From Brachybacterium sacelli (GTDB taxonomy: Bacteria; Actinomycetota; Actinomycetes; Actinomycetales; Dermabacteraceae), in contig NZ_JAGIOD010000001.1 of NCBI RefSeq assembly GCF_017876545.1, forward strand, positions 2,604,001 to 2,668,000: 64,000 nucleotides of DNA. Reading direction: 5' to 3'. Each line of letters opens with the position of its first letter. Positions within the stretch are counted from its first letter, which is position 1. The position numbers and the translations under genes are program-made. Of this stretch, positions 38,083 to 48,416 are shown in pieces. The notes beneath the pieces are model-generated. The model did not search any database. It saw nothing but the letters and a program-made list of their open reading frames with translations, and was not told the DNA's origin.

Positions 38083-38098
38083 GAGAGAGATCCGATCT
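38064..38098. repeat. Inverted repeat AGATCGGA / TCCGATCT around the importer -35 box
   Basis: AGATCGGA (38064-38071) and TCCGATCT (38091-38098) are exact reverse complements 19 bases apart and bracket the -35 box. Within it, GAGAGATC-C-GATCTCTC (38085-38101) is a 17-base palindrome. This is a likely site for a dimeric or tetrameric regulator. Confidence 0.5.
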
Positions 38099-38535
38099 CT
38101 CGGCGTCATCTCGGGCGCGCTGAACTCATCATCCGGGCCAGGGGAGCCCCGGGTCGGCGTGCTACGTCGGCACGCTGCTGGACACCGCACATCCGATGTC
38201 AGGCGCCCAGGTGCGAGGAATCGGCACGATGCTCGGCGGTGGCGTGATCGACAGCGCGTCGGACGCGTGGCGGGCCAGGGAGTGCTCCTTCGAGTCGCGA
38301 GATGCGACTACATTCGGTGCGACCAGCAGTGATGCAAGGGGGGCGTGCCGAACCGGCATCCGTGCCGACTGGTACGTGACGTGACAGGGTCGGTCCGGTG
38401 GCGAGTGCGGAGAGCCGGCTCTCACCGAGAGATCCGAGGGGTCGATGGCCGGCGGGAGCATCTCCGAACGCCGCGCTGCCCGTGCCGGGAGGCGTCCCGT
38501 CGTCTGATGTCTGGCGGATCGGCTGCGGCTCGAGG

Positions 38536-38564
38536 TTGCTCAAGGATCCGACCTGTCGTAATCT
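38536..38564 (+). promoter_or_regulatory. Promoter of the fucose catabolic operon
   Basis: TTGCTC (38536-38541) and TAATCT (38559-38564) are separated by 17 bases. Transcription should begin near 38571, about 68 bases before the first gene. Confidence 0.65.
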
Positions 38565-38581
38565 CCTCGGAACATCCGAGG
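38565..38581. promoter_or_regulatory. Candidate operator at the fucose-operon transcription start
   Basis: CCTCGG and CCGAGG flank AACAT and lie directly after the -10 box, so a bound repressor would block transcription. It contains one of the ATCCGA words. Confidence 0.5.
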
Positions 38582-38638
38582 TCTGCGCGACGTGCCTGAC
38601 CGGCACGGCGCATGCCCCGTTCCAGGAGGAAAGTGCCC

Positions 38639-39952
38639 ATGGCCACGTTCACCTCGCTCGCAGTCCGCGACGTCCGGTTCCCGACCTCGCGCGATCTCGA
38701 CGGGTCGGACGCGATGAATCCCGATCCCGACTACTCAGCCGCCTACGTCGAACTGCGCACGAGCGACGAGGAGGCGGGCTTCGGACTGGTCTTCACGATC
38801 GGTCGTGGCAATGACGTGCAGGCCGCCGCGATCCAGGCGCTGGCCCCTCACGTGCTGGACCGAGACGTCGAGGGCGTTCTCGGTGACCTCGGCGCTTTCT
38901 CCCGGGCCCTGATCGAGGACTCGCAGCTGCGCTGGCTGGGTCCTGAGAAGGGCGTGATGCACATGGCGATCGGCGCGCTGGTCAACGCGGCCTGGGATCT
39001 GCGGGCGCGACGCGAGGACAAGCCGCTGTGGCTGCTGCTGGCGGAGCTCGCGCCGGAGGAGATCGTCGACCTCGTCGACTTTCGGTACCTCACCGACGCC
39101 CTGACGCGCCAGGAGGCGCTCGAGATCCTGCGGCGCGCGGAGCCCGGCAAGGCGGAGCGCATCGCGGCCCTGCGCACTCGCGGGATCCCTGCCTACACCA
39201 CGACCCCCGGCTGGCTCGGGTACAGCGACGAGAAGCTCGCCCAGCTCCTCGTGGAGGCCCGCGCGGAAGGATTCGCCATGGTCAAGCTCAAGGTCGGGGG
39301 CGACGTCGAGGACGACGTGCGGCGCATGGCGATCGCGCGCCGGGTGCTGGGGGAGGACGTCCCCATCGCGATGGACGCGAACCAGCGCTGGGACGTGGAC
39401 GAGGCCATCGCCTGGCTCCAGCGGCTGGCCCCCTACCGGCCCGCCTGGATCGAGGAGCCGACGAGCCCCGACGACGTCCTCGCCCACGCGGCGATCCGGA
39501 AGGCCGTCGCGCCGCTGCCGGTCGCGACGGGGGAGCAGGTGCAGAATCGGATCATCGCCAAGCAGCTGATGCAGGCCGGGGCGATCGATGTGTTCCAGCT
39601 CGATGCCGCCCGCGTGGGAGGGGTCAACGAGAACATCGCGATCCTGCTGCTGGCCGCGAAGTTCGAGATCCCCGTGTGCCCGCATGCAGGAGGCGTCGGC
39701 CTGTGTGAACTGGTCCAGCACTACGCCTTCTTCGATGCCGCCGCGGTCAGCGCGGAGCACCCCCGTCGCTACATCGAGTACGTCGACCACCTCCATGAGC
39801 ACTTCGAGACTCCGGTCTCGATCCTCGACGGTGCCTATCAGGCACCGATGACGGCAGGCTCCGGCGCCCGCATCCACCCCTCGACGGTCGACTCGCACCT
39901 GTACCCCACCGGTCCGGTCTGGACGGAGGAGATCCATGTCCCGGTCGCCTGA
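38639..39952 (+). CDS. L-fuconate dehydratase (enolase superfamily)
   Basis: Dehydrates L-fuconate to 2-keto-3-deoxy-L-fuconate. 437 residues, the FucD/ENOSF1 length. Enolase-superfamily residues are all present: K216-L-K218 (KLKVGGD), metal ligands D246 (MDANQRW), E272 ([10 protein letters not shown]) and E299 (TGEQVQ), and catalytic H349 ([15 protein letters not shown]). Their spacing matches the characterised Xanthomonas enzyme with an offset of two residues, as I recall it. The ATG at 38639 lies 9 bases after GGAGG. It is the first gene of the plus-strand fucose operon; the fucosidase gene overlaps its end by 17 bases. Confidence 0.9.
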   Translation: MATFTSLAVRDVRFPTSRDLDGSDAMNPDPDYSAAYVELRTSDEEAGFGLVFTIGRGNDVQAAAIQALAPHVLDRDVEGVLGDLGAFSRALIEDSQLRWLGPEKGVMHMAIGALVNAAWDLRARREDKPLWLLLAELAPEEIVDLVDFRYLTDALTRQEALEILRRAEPGKAERIAALRTRGIPAYTTTPGWLGYSDEKLAQLLVEARAEGFAMVKLKVGGDVEDDVRRMAIARRVLGEDVPIAMDANQRWDVDEAIAWLQRLAPYRPAWIEEPTSPDDVLAHAAIRKAVAPLPVATGEQVQNRIIAKQLMQAGAIDVFQLDAARVGGVNENIAILLLAAKFEIPVCPHAGGVGLCELVQHYAFFDAAAVSAEHPRRYIEYVDHLHEHFETPVSILDGAYQAPMTAGSGARIHPSTVDSHLYPTGPVWTEEIHVPVA

Positions 39953-41258
39953 GACCACTGCCCCGAGCGCCGGTGCGTCCGCCTGGTTCGACCAGGCACG
40001 GTTCGGCCTGTTCGTGCATTTCGGGCTCTATGCGATCCCGGCCCGCCACGAGTGGAGCATGACCCGCGAGCGACGAAGCCCCGAGGACTACGAACGCTAC
40101 GCGGAGCTGTTCGACCCGGACCGCTTCGACGCACGTCTGATCGCGCGCACCGCTCGTGCGGCCGGAATGCGCTATGCGGTCCTGACCACCAAGCACCACG
40201 AGGGCTTCTGCCTGTACGACAGCGCGCTGACCGAATACACCTCGGTGCACGCCTGCGGGCGAGATCTGGTGCGCGAGTTCGTCGAGGCGCTGCGCGAGGA
40301 AGGGCTGCGGGTCGGCTTCTACCACTCCCTGATCGACTGGCATCATCCTCAGTTCCCGATCGACTCGGTGCACCCGCTCCGCGATCGGGAGGACGTCGCG
40401 GAGCTGAACGCCGACCGTGACATCGCCCGCTACCGTGCCTACCTGCACGGCCAGGTCCGGGAGCTGCTGACCGGGTACGGAGAGGTCGACTACCTGTTCT
40501 TCGACTTCACGTACCCCGGGGAGAACGGCAAGGGGCCCGAGGACTGGGACTCCGAGGGTCTGCTGGCCATGGTGCGCGAGCTCCAGCCGGGATGCGTGGT
40601 CAACGATCGACTCGGTATCCCGGCGGACCTGGTCACCCCGGAGCAGTACCAGCCCGCCGAGCCGATGCGGGACGATCAGGGTGAGCTGGAGCGCTGGGAG
40701 GCGTGCCAGACGACCAACGGCTCCTGGGGCTACGACCGGGACAACCTCGAGTTCAAATCCTCCGACCTCCTCCTGCGGATGCTGGTGGACACCGTCGGCA
40801 AGGGCGGAAACATGCTGCTGAACATCGGCCCCGACGGACGGGGCGGCCTGCGGCGGGAGGACACGGATTCGCTGGCGGACCTCGGGCGCTGGATGGACCT
40901 TCATCACGACTCCGTGCACGGCGCAGGTCCGGTCGATCCGTCCTCGGGGATCCAGGCGCCGCCCGGGACGCTGATGACGCAGCGCGGGGACCGTCTCTAC
41001 ATCCACCTGACCGCGTGGCCGCTCACGCACCTGCACGTGCGTGGCCTCGCCGGGTCGGTGCGTTTCGCCCGCCTGCTGAACGACGGGTCGGAGATCGCCT
41101 TCTCCACCCTCGACCCGGGCCGGAAGGGCAGCCACACCACCGTCGACGGGATCAGCGCGGACACCGTGACCTTCACCCTGCCGATCTCCCGCCCCGACGT
41201 GCTCCTGCCGGTCCTCGAGGTGCGCCTGCGCGCCGGGACGACGGGGGCGGGATCCTGA
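39936..41258 (+). CDS. Alpha-L-fucosidase, GH29, cytoplasmic (second copy)
   Basis: A second GH29 enzyme, 440 residues, without signal peptide. Signature segments are [40 protein letters not shown] and [28 protein letters not shown] follows, in which Asp-190 is the expected nucleophile, and [14 protein letters not shown] closes the barrel. The sequence differs considerably from the fucosidase at 31.1 kb, so different linkages are likely. The ATG follows GGAGGAG and lies inside the dehydratase gene, implying coupled translation. It supplies the fucose that the rest of the operon oxidises. Confidence 0.92.
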   Translation: MSRSPETTAPSAGASAWFDQARFGLFVHFGLYAIPARHEWSMTRERRSPEDYERYAELFDPDRFDARLIARTARAAGMRYAVLTTKHHEGFCLYDSALTEYTSVHACGRDLVREFVEALREEGLRVGFYHSLIDWHHPQFPIDSVHPLRDREDVAELNADRDIARYRAYLHGQVRELLTGYGEVDYLFFDFTYPGENGKGPEDWDSEGLLAMVRELQPGCVVNDRLGIPADLVTPEQYQPAEPMRDDQGELERWEACQTTNGSWGYDRDNLEFKSSDLLLRMLVDTVGKGGNMLLNIGPDGRGGLRREDTDSLADLGRWMDLHHDSVHGAGPVDPSSGIQAPPGTLMTQRGDRLYIHLTAWPLTHLHVRGLAGSVRFARLLNDGSEIAFSTLDPGRKGSHTTVDGISADTVTFTLPISRPDVLLPVLEVRLRAGTTGAGS

Positions 41259-41263
41259 GCGCC

Positions 41264-42268
41264 GTGGCGCCGCGCGGGGCACGGTCCGATCCGACCGGGG
41301 ACGATCCGCAGACCGCTCTCGGCCGCCGTCGTCGGCGCATCCCTCAGCGCCTTCCCGCTCTCGGCTTCGGTGCCGCCCAGCTGGGCAATCTCTACCGGGT
41401 CACCACCGACGAGGAGGCGCGCGGGGCCGTGGAGGCCGCCTGGGACGGCGGCATCCGCCTGTTCGACACCGCCCCGCACTACGGGGTCGGCACCAGCGAA
41501 CGTCGGCTCGGCGCGCTGCTGGCCGCCCACCCTCGCGAGGAATACCTGCTCTCGACGAAGGTGGGAAGGCTCCTGGTGCCCGGCCCCGGCGGCGGGGATG
41601 ACACGGCCCACGGGTTCTCGGTCCCGGACACCCGCCGGCGCGTGTGGGACATGAGCGCCGAGGGGATCCGTCGCAGCCACGCCGAGTCGCTCGAGCGCCT
41701 CGGCGTGGACCGGGTGGACGTGCTCTACCTGCACGACCCCGAGGAGGGCCCCACCGAGCAGGCCTTCGCCGAGGCGCTTCCCACCCTCGCGGCGATGCGT
41801 GAGGAGGGTCTGATCAGTCATGTCGGCGTCGGGTCGAAGGACGTCGGCGTGCTCCTGCGGGCCGTGCGCACCGGAGAGCTCGACGTGATCATGCTGTCCG
41901 GGCGGTACACCCTGCTCGAACAGCCCGCCGCCGAGCAGCTGCTGCCGGCCTGCCTCGAGCGGGGAGTCGAGGTGGTCGCGGTCTCCGTGTTCAACTCCGG
42001 GATCCTCTCGCGCCCCGAGGTGCCCGAGGACGCGATGTACGAGTACGCCGGCGCACCGTCCGAGCTCCTGGAGCGTGCCCGGGCCCTCGCCGCGCTCGCC
42101 GCCGAGCACGGGGTCGAGCTCCCGGACCTCGCCGTCGGCTACCCGCTGCGCCACCCGGCGGTCTCCTCGGTGGTCCTCGGCATGCGCACCGCGGACCAGG
42201 TGCGCCAGAACCTCGAGCGGGCAGCCCGCGAGATCCCCGAGGAGCTCTGGGACCAGATCGATGCCTGA
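41264..42268 (+). CDS. Aldo/keto reductase, L-fucose (D-threo-aldose) 1-dehydrogenase type
   Basis: Oxidises L-fucose to L-fucono-lactone with NAD(P)+. About 334 residues. The AKR tetrad is visible: D68 (RLFDTAPHY), Y73, K99 (LLSTKVGR) and the His of VDVLYLHDPEEG. The word TAPHYGVGTSERRLG is characteristic of the D-threo-aldose 1-dehydrogenase branch. SVVLGMRTADQVRQNL is the C-terminal cofactor segment. The GTG at 41264, 5 bases after the fucosidase stop, is the best available start; the first ~25 residues are Arg-rich and not conserved-looking, so a later start is possible. The next gene overlaps its end by 8 bases. Confidence 0.87.
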   Translation: MAPRGARSDPTGDDPQTALGRRRRRIPQRLPALGFGAAQLGNLYRVTTDEEARGAVEAAWDGGIRLFDTAPHYGVGTSERRLGALLAAHPREEYLLSTKVGRLLVPGPGGGDDTAHGFSVPDTRRRVWDMSAEGIRRSHAESLERLGVDRVDVLYLHDPEEGPTEQAFAEALPTLAAMREEGLISHVGVGSKDVGVLLRAVRTGELDVIMLSGRYTLLEQPAAEQLLPACLERGVEVVAVSVFNSGILSRPEVPEDAMYEYAGAPSELLERARALAALAAEHGVELPDLAVGYPLRHPAVSSVVLGMRTADQVRQNLERAAREIPEELWDQIDA

Positions 42269-43130
42269 GGCGATCACCGATACCCACCTGCACCTGTGGG
42301 ACCGCAGCGGCGGCGGCTATCGATGGCTCGAGGGGGCGGCGGAGGCCCTGCGCCGCGACGCCCGCTGGGAGGAGGCCGCACCTCAGCACGCCGCGCTCGG
42401 CGTTCGGCGCGTGGTCCTGGTGCAGGCCGACGACACGCTCGAGGACACCGGTGCGATGCAGGAGGCCGCGGCCCGCATCGAAGCGGGTCCCGGACCTGTC
42501 CGATGCGCCGACGTGGTCGGCTGGCTGCCACTGGGGGACCCCGCCCGCACCGCCGAGCTGCTGGCCGACGCGCATGCGATGCGGCACGTCGTCGGGGTGC
42601 GCCACCTGATCCACGACGAGCCGGACCCGGGTTTCCTGGACCGTCGGGAGGTTCGCGAGAGCCTGGCCCTGCTCGCCGCCCACGGGCTCCCGCTCGACGT
42701 GCCCGACGCTTTCCCCCGTCACCTCGACCAGGCAGTCCGCGTCGGCCGCGAGGTCGACTCCCTGGTGGTGGTGCTGGACCATCTCGGCAAGCCCCCGTTG
42801 GGCGATGCCGCGGCGATGGAGCGCTGGGAACGGTCCCTCCGCGCCCTCGCCGGTCAGGGGACCAGCATCGCCAAGCTGTCCGGACTCGCCACCAGCGGCG
42901 CCGGAGACGCGGCGCCGACGGACCTGCGCCGGGCAGTTGCACTGGCCGGGGAGGTGTTCGGACCCCGCCGGCTGATGTTCGGCAGCGACTGGCCGATCGC
43001 CCCGGCCGCCTTCGATCTCGCCTCCGGAACCGCCGGCCTGATGACCCTGCTGGAGGAGCTGCCTGCCGCGGACCGCGGTGAGATCCTGCACGGCACCGCC
43101 GAGCGCGTGTACCGCCGGCTCATCACCTGA
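42261..43130 (+). CDS. Amidohydrolase family L-fuconolactonase
   Basis: Hydrolyses L-fuconolactone to L-fuconate, the substrate of the dehydratase encoded first in the operon. 289 residues of the COG3618 amidohydrolase group. The N-terminal metal motif is ITDTHLHLWD (H9, H11), followed by GYRWLEGAAEALRRD, the core segments VGVRHLIHDEPD, SLVVVLDHLGKPPLG and IAKLSGLAT, and the late Asp in LMFGSDWPIA. Its ATG lies inside the end of the reductase gene. It is the last gene of the operon and converges on the GntR gene with a 12-base gap. Assignment to fuconolactone is from context. Confidence 0.87.
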   Translation: MPEAITDTHLHLWDRSGGGYRWLEGAAEALRRDARWEEAAPQHAALGVRRVVLVQADDTLEDTGAMQEAAARIEAGPGPVRCADVVGWLPLGDPARTAELLADAHAMRHVVGVRHLIHDEPDPGFLDRREVRESLALLAAHGLPLDVPDAFPRHLDQAVRVGREVDSLVVVLDHLGKPPLGDAAAMERWERSLRALAGQGTSIAKLSGLATSGAGDAAPTDLRRAVALAGEVFGPRRLMFGSDWPIAPAAFDLASGTAGLMTLLEELPAADRGEILHGTAERVYRRLIT

Positions 43131-43142
43131 TCCCTGCCGTGC

Positions 43143-43835
43143 TCAGTCGAGCGCGGCGCTCTTGAGGACCCAGCTCTCGACGCCCCCGATGTGCGCGGCG
43201 GCGTGCACCCGCGCGAGATCCCCGCGTCCGCTGCGCAGCGCATCGAGGATCCGGCGGTGCTCGGCGAGAGTGGAGTCCACGGCGGAGTCCTCGGTGAGTC
43301 CGCGCCACACCCGGGCCCGCGCCGTGGCACTGGCGAGCCCCTCGAGCATCGAGGAGAGATAGGCGTTGGGGCAGCGGCTGGTGATCAGCTGATGGAAGTC
43401 GATGTCCGCCTGCACCAGCTCCTCGACGCTGGAGTGCTCGGACAGATCGACCATCAGCTGCTCGAGACGGGCGAAGTCGTGCTCGCTCAGATGGGAGCAG
43501 GCCTGCTCCACCGCCGTGGGCTCGAGCAGCCGGCGCACCTCGAGGATCTGCTCCTCACCGGATCCGTGATGCAGATCGAGGATGAACCCGAGCGACTCGA
43601 CCAGCAGGCTCGGCGCGAGCGAGGTGACATAGGTGCCATCGCCCTGGCGCACGTCCAGCACGCGGATCACCGACAGCGCCTTGACGGCCTCGCGCAATGA
43701 GTTGCGGCTCACCCCGATCCGCTCGGCCAACTCCTTCTCCGGGGGCAGGCGGTCGGCGGGGCCGAGCTCGCCGTCGATGATCATCTGCTTGATCGCGTCG
43801 ATCGCACGGTCCGTCACGGCATGCGGTGCTGGCAT
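43143..43835 (-). CDS. GntR-family regulator, FadR subfamily
   Basis: A transcription factor of 230 residues. The winged helix-turn-helix at about 20-75 reads LPPEKELAERIGVSRNSLREAVKALSVIRVLDV followed by RQGDGTYV. The C-terminal all-helical FCD effector domain has the metal-site-type pattern DIDFHQLITSRCPN and LAEHRRILDALRSGRG with AAHIGGVE. FCD regulators usually bind organic or sugar acids, so fuconate or a downstream keto acid would be a reasonable ligand. It lies immediately beside the fucose operon and probably controls it; this is inferred. GAGGAG precedes the ATG. A palindrome follows its own -10 box, suggesting autoregulation. Confidence 0.9.
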   Translation of the reverse strand: MPAPHAVTDRAIDAIKQMIIDGELGPADRLPPEKELAERIGVSRNSLREAVKALSVIRVLDVRQGDGTYVTSLAPSLLVESLGFILDLHHGSGEEQILEVRRLLEPTAVEQACSHLSEHDFARLEQLMVDLSEHSSVEELVQADIDFHQLITSRCPNAYLSSMLEGLASATARARVWRGLTEDSAVDSTLAEHRRILDALRSGRGDLARVHAAAHIGGVESWVLKSAALD

Positions 43836-43874
43836 GGCGTCCCACTCCTCGCTGGACCGGCGAAGGTGCCGGTC

Positions 43875-43892
43875 ATCACGTGATCGATGCTA
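43875..43892 (-). promoter_or_regulatory. -10 box and palindromic operator of the GntR gene
   Basis: On the minus strand TAGCAT (43892-43887) is followed after 2 bases by the perfect palindrome ATCACGTGAT (43884-43875), which would cover the transcription start. No good -35 box is seen. Confidence 0.45.
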
Positions 43893-44125
43893 GTTCACGA
43901 CCCCGGCCCACCGGGGCGGGACCCGCCGGTCCGTCGTACGACGGCCATTGCGTCCCGCCGCAGCGGACGGAAGACATCACACGCGTGCCACAGCCACAGC
44001 CGCTGGAACCTCCACCACGCCACTACGGAGCCCCGACGGCGACCCGTCCGCGCCGTCCGGCTCCCACCGCGGGGCGCCCGGTCACGCCCGCGGCGAACAG
44101 GCGGTGAATCCGCGCCGATCGCGCG
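43893..44125. other. Intergenic region upstream of clpC
   Basis: Part of a 329-base gap between the GntR gene and clpC. The only notable element is the perfect 14-base palindrome CCGTCGTACGACGG at 43931-43944. I found no convincing ClgR, CIRCE or HAIR-type site by eye. Confidence 0.4.
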
Positions 44126-44131
44126 TAGTCT
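44126..44131 (+). promoter_or_regulatory. Candidate -10 box (TAGTCT) of clpC
   Basis: TAGTCT fits TANNNT and gives a leader of about 27 bases ending in a GGGGGAGG ribosome binding site before the ATG. Confidence 0.45.
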
Positions 44132-44164
44132 CGATCCATCACCACCACCGGACGGGGGAGGACC

Positions 44165-46747
<2,583 letters not shown>

Positions 46748-46753
46748 GCGATT

Positions 46754-46788
46754 CGAGCCGGTCCCGCCACAGCGGCGGGGCCGGCTCG
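46754..46788 (+). terminator. Terminator after clpC
   Basis: A 15-base-pair GC-rich stem (one G-U pair) with an ACAGC loop begins 7 bases after the stop codon. Confidence 0.8.
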
Positions 46789-46935
46789 TCCGCTTCGTGG
46801 CTGGTGTCCGGACGCTCCCGCGAACGACCGTGGCCGGGACGCTCCCGGGCACGATGCCCGTGACGGCATCGGGCACGCAGCACCTGCCCGGCGGCGGAGC
46901 CGGGCCCTATCCCGAGGAATCGGAGGAGAGGACGC

Positions 46936-47796
46936 ATGGGCGGATCCATCGACTGGCTGCTGTCCCTGACCGGTCAGATCGAGGGCTGGATCATGGGCGT
47001 CGCCGATGCCTGGTGGATCTACCTGGTCGTCTACGGCTTCGCCGCCTTCGACGGCTTCTTCCCGACGGTTCCCAGCGAATCGACCATCGTCACCCTCTCC
47101 TCCCTGTGGTCCTCCTCGGGGCGCCCCTACATCCTCCTGATCGGCCTCGCCGCCTGGATGGGCGCCTGGACCGGCGACAACATGGGCTACTGGCTGGGCA
47201 GCAAGATCGGCTGGGAGCGCTTCAAGTTCTTGCGCGAGGGCAAAGGGCGCCGCGCTGTCGAGGCAGCCGACCGCGGCCTCCAGCGCCGCGCCCTGCTGTT
47301 CCTGATGACCGCCCGCTACATTCCCTTCGGCCGCACCGCGGTGAACCTGGTCGCGGGAGCGGTGCACTACCCCCACAAGGAGTTCTGGCCGCGTTCGCTG
47401 CTGTCCACCTTCGTGTGGGCCGTGTACTCCTGCGCGATCGGGGCCGTCGCCGGAGCCTGGTTCGGCGAGCACCACCTGCTCGCGATCACCGTCGCCCTGG
47501 TCGCGGCCGTCGTGCTCGCGCTCATCGTGGAGCGGCTGATCGCTGCCATGCACCGGATGCTGGACCGCCGGGCCGAGCGTCGTGGCGAGATCGTCACGGA
47601 CCGCCTGGGCGTCGACGGATCCTCCGAGGAGGGTGACGAGGAGCGCGACGGCGAGGACGCGCCCGTCCGCCCCACGGAGGCCGACGCCGAGGGTCACCGC
47701 GCCGACGCGCCCGGGACCGACCAGGAGGACGAGGACGGCGAGAGCGCGGACGACTCCACGTCGCTCGCCTCCCAGGGACAGGACAGCCCCGCATGA
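46936..47796 (+). CDS. DedA family membrane protein
   Basis: A VTT/DedA-fold protein, 286 residues; the family is implicated in recycling undecaprenyl phosphate or other lipid movement. The signature segments are FDGFFPTVPSESTIVTLSSL (re-entrant loop with Pro and Glu), WTGDNMGYWLGSKIGW and ARYIPFGRTAVNLVAGAVH, whose Arg and Gly are typical. The last ~80 residues form a very acidic hydrophilic tail (EEGDEERDGEDAPV...), absent from short homologues. AGGAGAGG precedes the ATG. The acetyltransferase gene overlaps its stop by 4 bases. Confidence 0.9.
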   Translation: MGGSIDWLLSLTGQIEGWIMGVADAWWIYLVVYGFAAFDGFFPTVPSESTIVTLSSLWSSSGRPYILLIGLAAWMGAWTGDNMGYWLGSKIGWERFKFLREGKGRRAVEAADRGLQRRALLFLMTARYIPFGRTAVNLVAGAVHYPHKEFWPRSLLSTFVWAVYSCAIGAVAGAWFGEHHLLAITVALVAAVVLALIVERLIAAMHRMLDRRAERRGEIVTDRLGVDGSSEEGDEERDGEDAPVRPTEADAEGHRADAPGTDQEDEDGESADDSTSLASQGQDSPA

Positions 47797-48344
47797 GCAT
47801 CGTCATCCGCCCCGCCGTGCCCGCCGATGTGCGAGGGATCAATCGGCTCGTCGAGCCCATGACCCACACCGGCATCCTGCTGGGCAAGGACCTGGTCTCC
47901 TATTACGAGGCGGTGCAGGAGTTCCTCGTCGCCGTCGAGGACGACGGAGCCGTCGTGGGCTGCGGCGCTCTCCACGTCATGTGGGAGGACCTCGCCGAGG
48001 TGCGCACCCTCGCCGTCGGCGATGACCAGCGAGGCAGCGGGCTGGGCCACCAGATGCTGGTCGCCCTGCTGGAGCGCGCGGTCCAGCTCGGGCTGAGCCG
48101 GGTCTTCTGCCTGACCTTCGAGGTCGAGTTCTTCTCCCGCCACGGCTTCGAGGTGATGGCCGACGAGGTGGATCCCGAGGTCTACAACCAGCTGCTGCGG
48201 TCTCCCGACGAGGGCATCGCCGAGTTCCTCGACCTCGCCCGCGTCAAACCCAACACCCTCGGCAACACCCGCATGCTCAAAGCGCTCGGCACCCAGGACG
48301 CGGCGGTCGGACGCGAGGACGGGGTCGGCGGCCGAACTCGGTGA
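47793..48344 (+). CDS. argA: Amino-acid N-acetyltransferase (actinobacterial NAGS type)
   Basis: A GNAT enzyme of 183 residues similar to the mycobacterial Rv2747 type, which acetylates glutamate (or glutamine) in the first step of arginine synthesis. Family segments are GILLGKDLVSYYEAVQEFLV, GCGALHVMWEDLAEVRTLAV, the acetyl-CoA loop DDQRGSGLGHQML, FCLTFEVEFFSRHGFEVM and LDLARVKPNTLGNTRML. It is stand-alone, not fused to argininosuccinate lyase. It overlaps the DedA gene by ATGA. No other arginine gene is in the window, so the call rests on sequence pattern. Confidence 0.85.
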   Translation: MSIVIRPAVPADVRGINRLVEPMTHTGILLGKDLVSYYEAVQEFLVAVEDDGAVVGCGALHVMWEDLAEVRTLAVGDDQRGSGLGHQMLVALLERAVQLGLSRVFCLTFEVEFFSRHGFEVMADEVDPEVYNQLLRSPDEGIAEFLDLARVKPNTLGNTRMLKALGTQDAAVGREDGVGGRTR

Positions 48345-48416
48345 GCGGCCGGACGGCAGGACGCAGCAGGTGGTCGGCCGACTCGTCGGCCCTGGGGCCC
48401 TGCCGGCCCGTTCGGC

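Larger units (their letters stand above)
38014..38638. other. Divergent control region of the importer and fucose operons
   Basis: A 625-base stretch without a credible gene. It contains a promoter for each direction, three palindromes and five copies of ATCCGA on the plus strand (starting at 38090, 38191, 38432, 38546 and 38574). An 11-base word GAGAGATCCGA is repeated exactly at 38085 and 38427. ACATC-C-GATGT (38189-38199) is palindromic. AGTCGC/GCGACT (38293-38309) is another inverted repeat. Short reading frames here have no ribosome binding sites and look random. Confidence 0.6.

Noticed and set aside
38075..38606. Short open frames inside the fucose-locus control region, on both strands
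   Set aside because: No ribosome binding site, random-looking composition, and overlap with promoters and palindromes.
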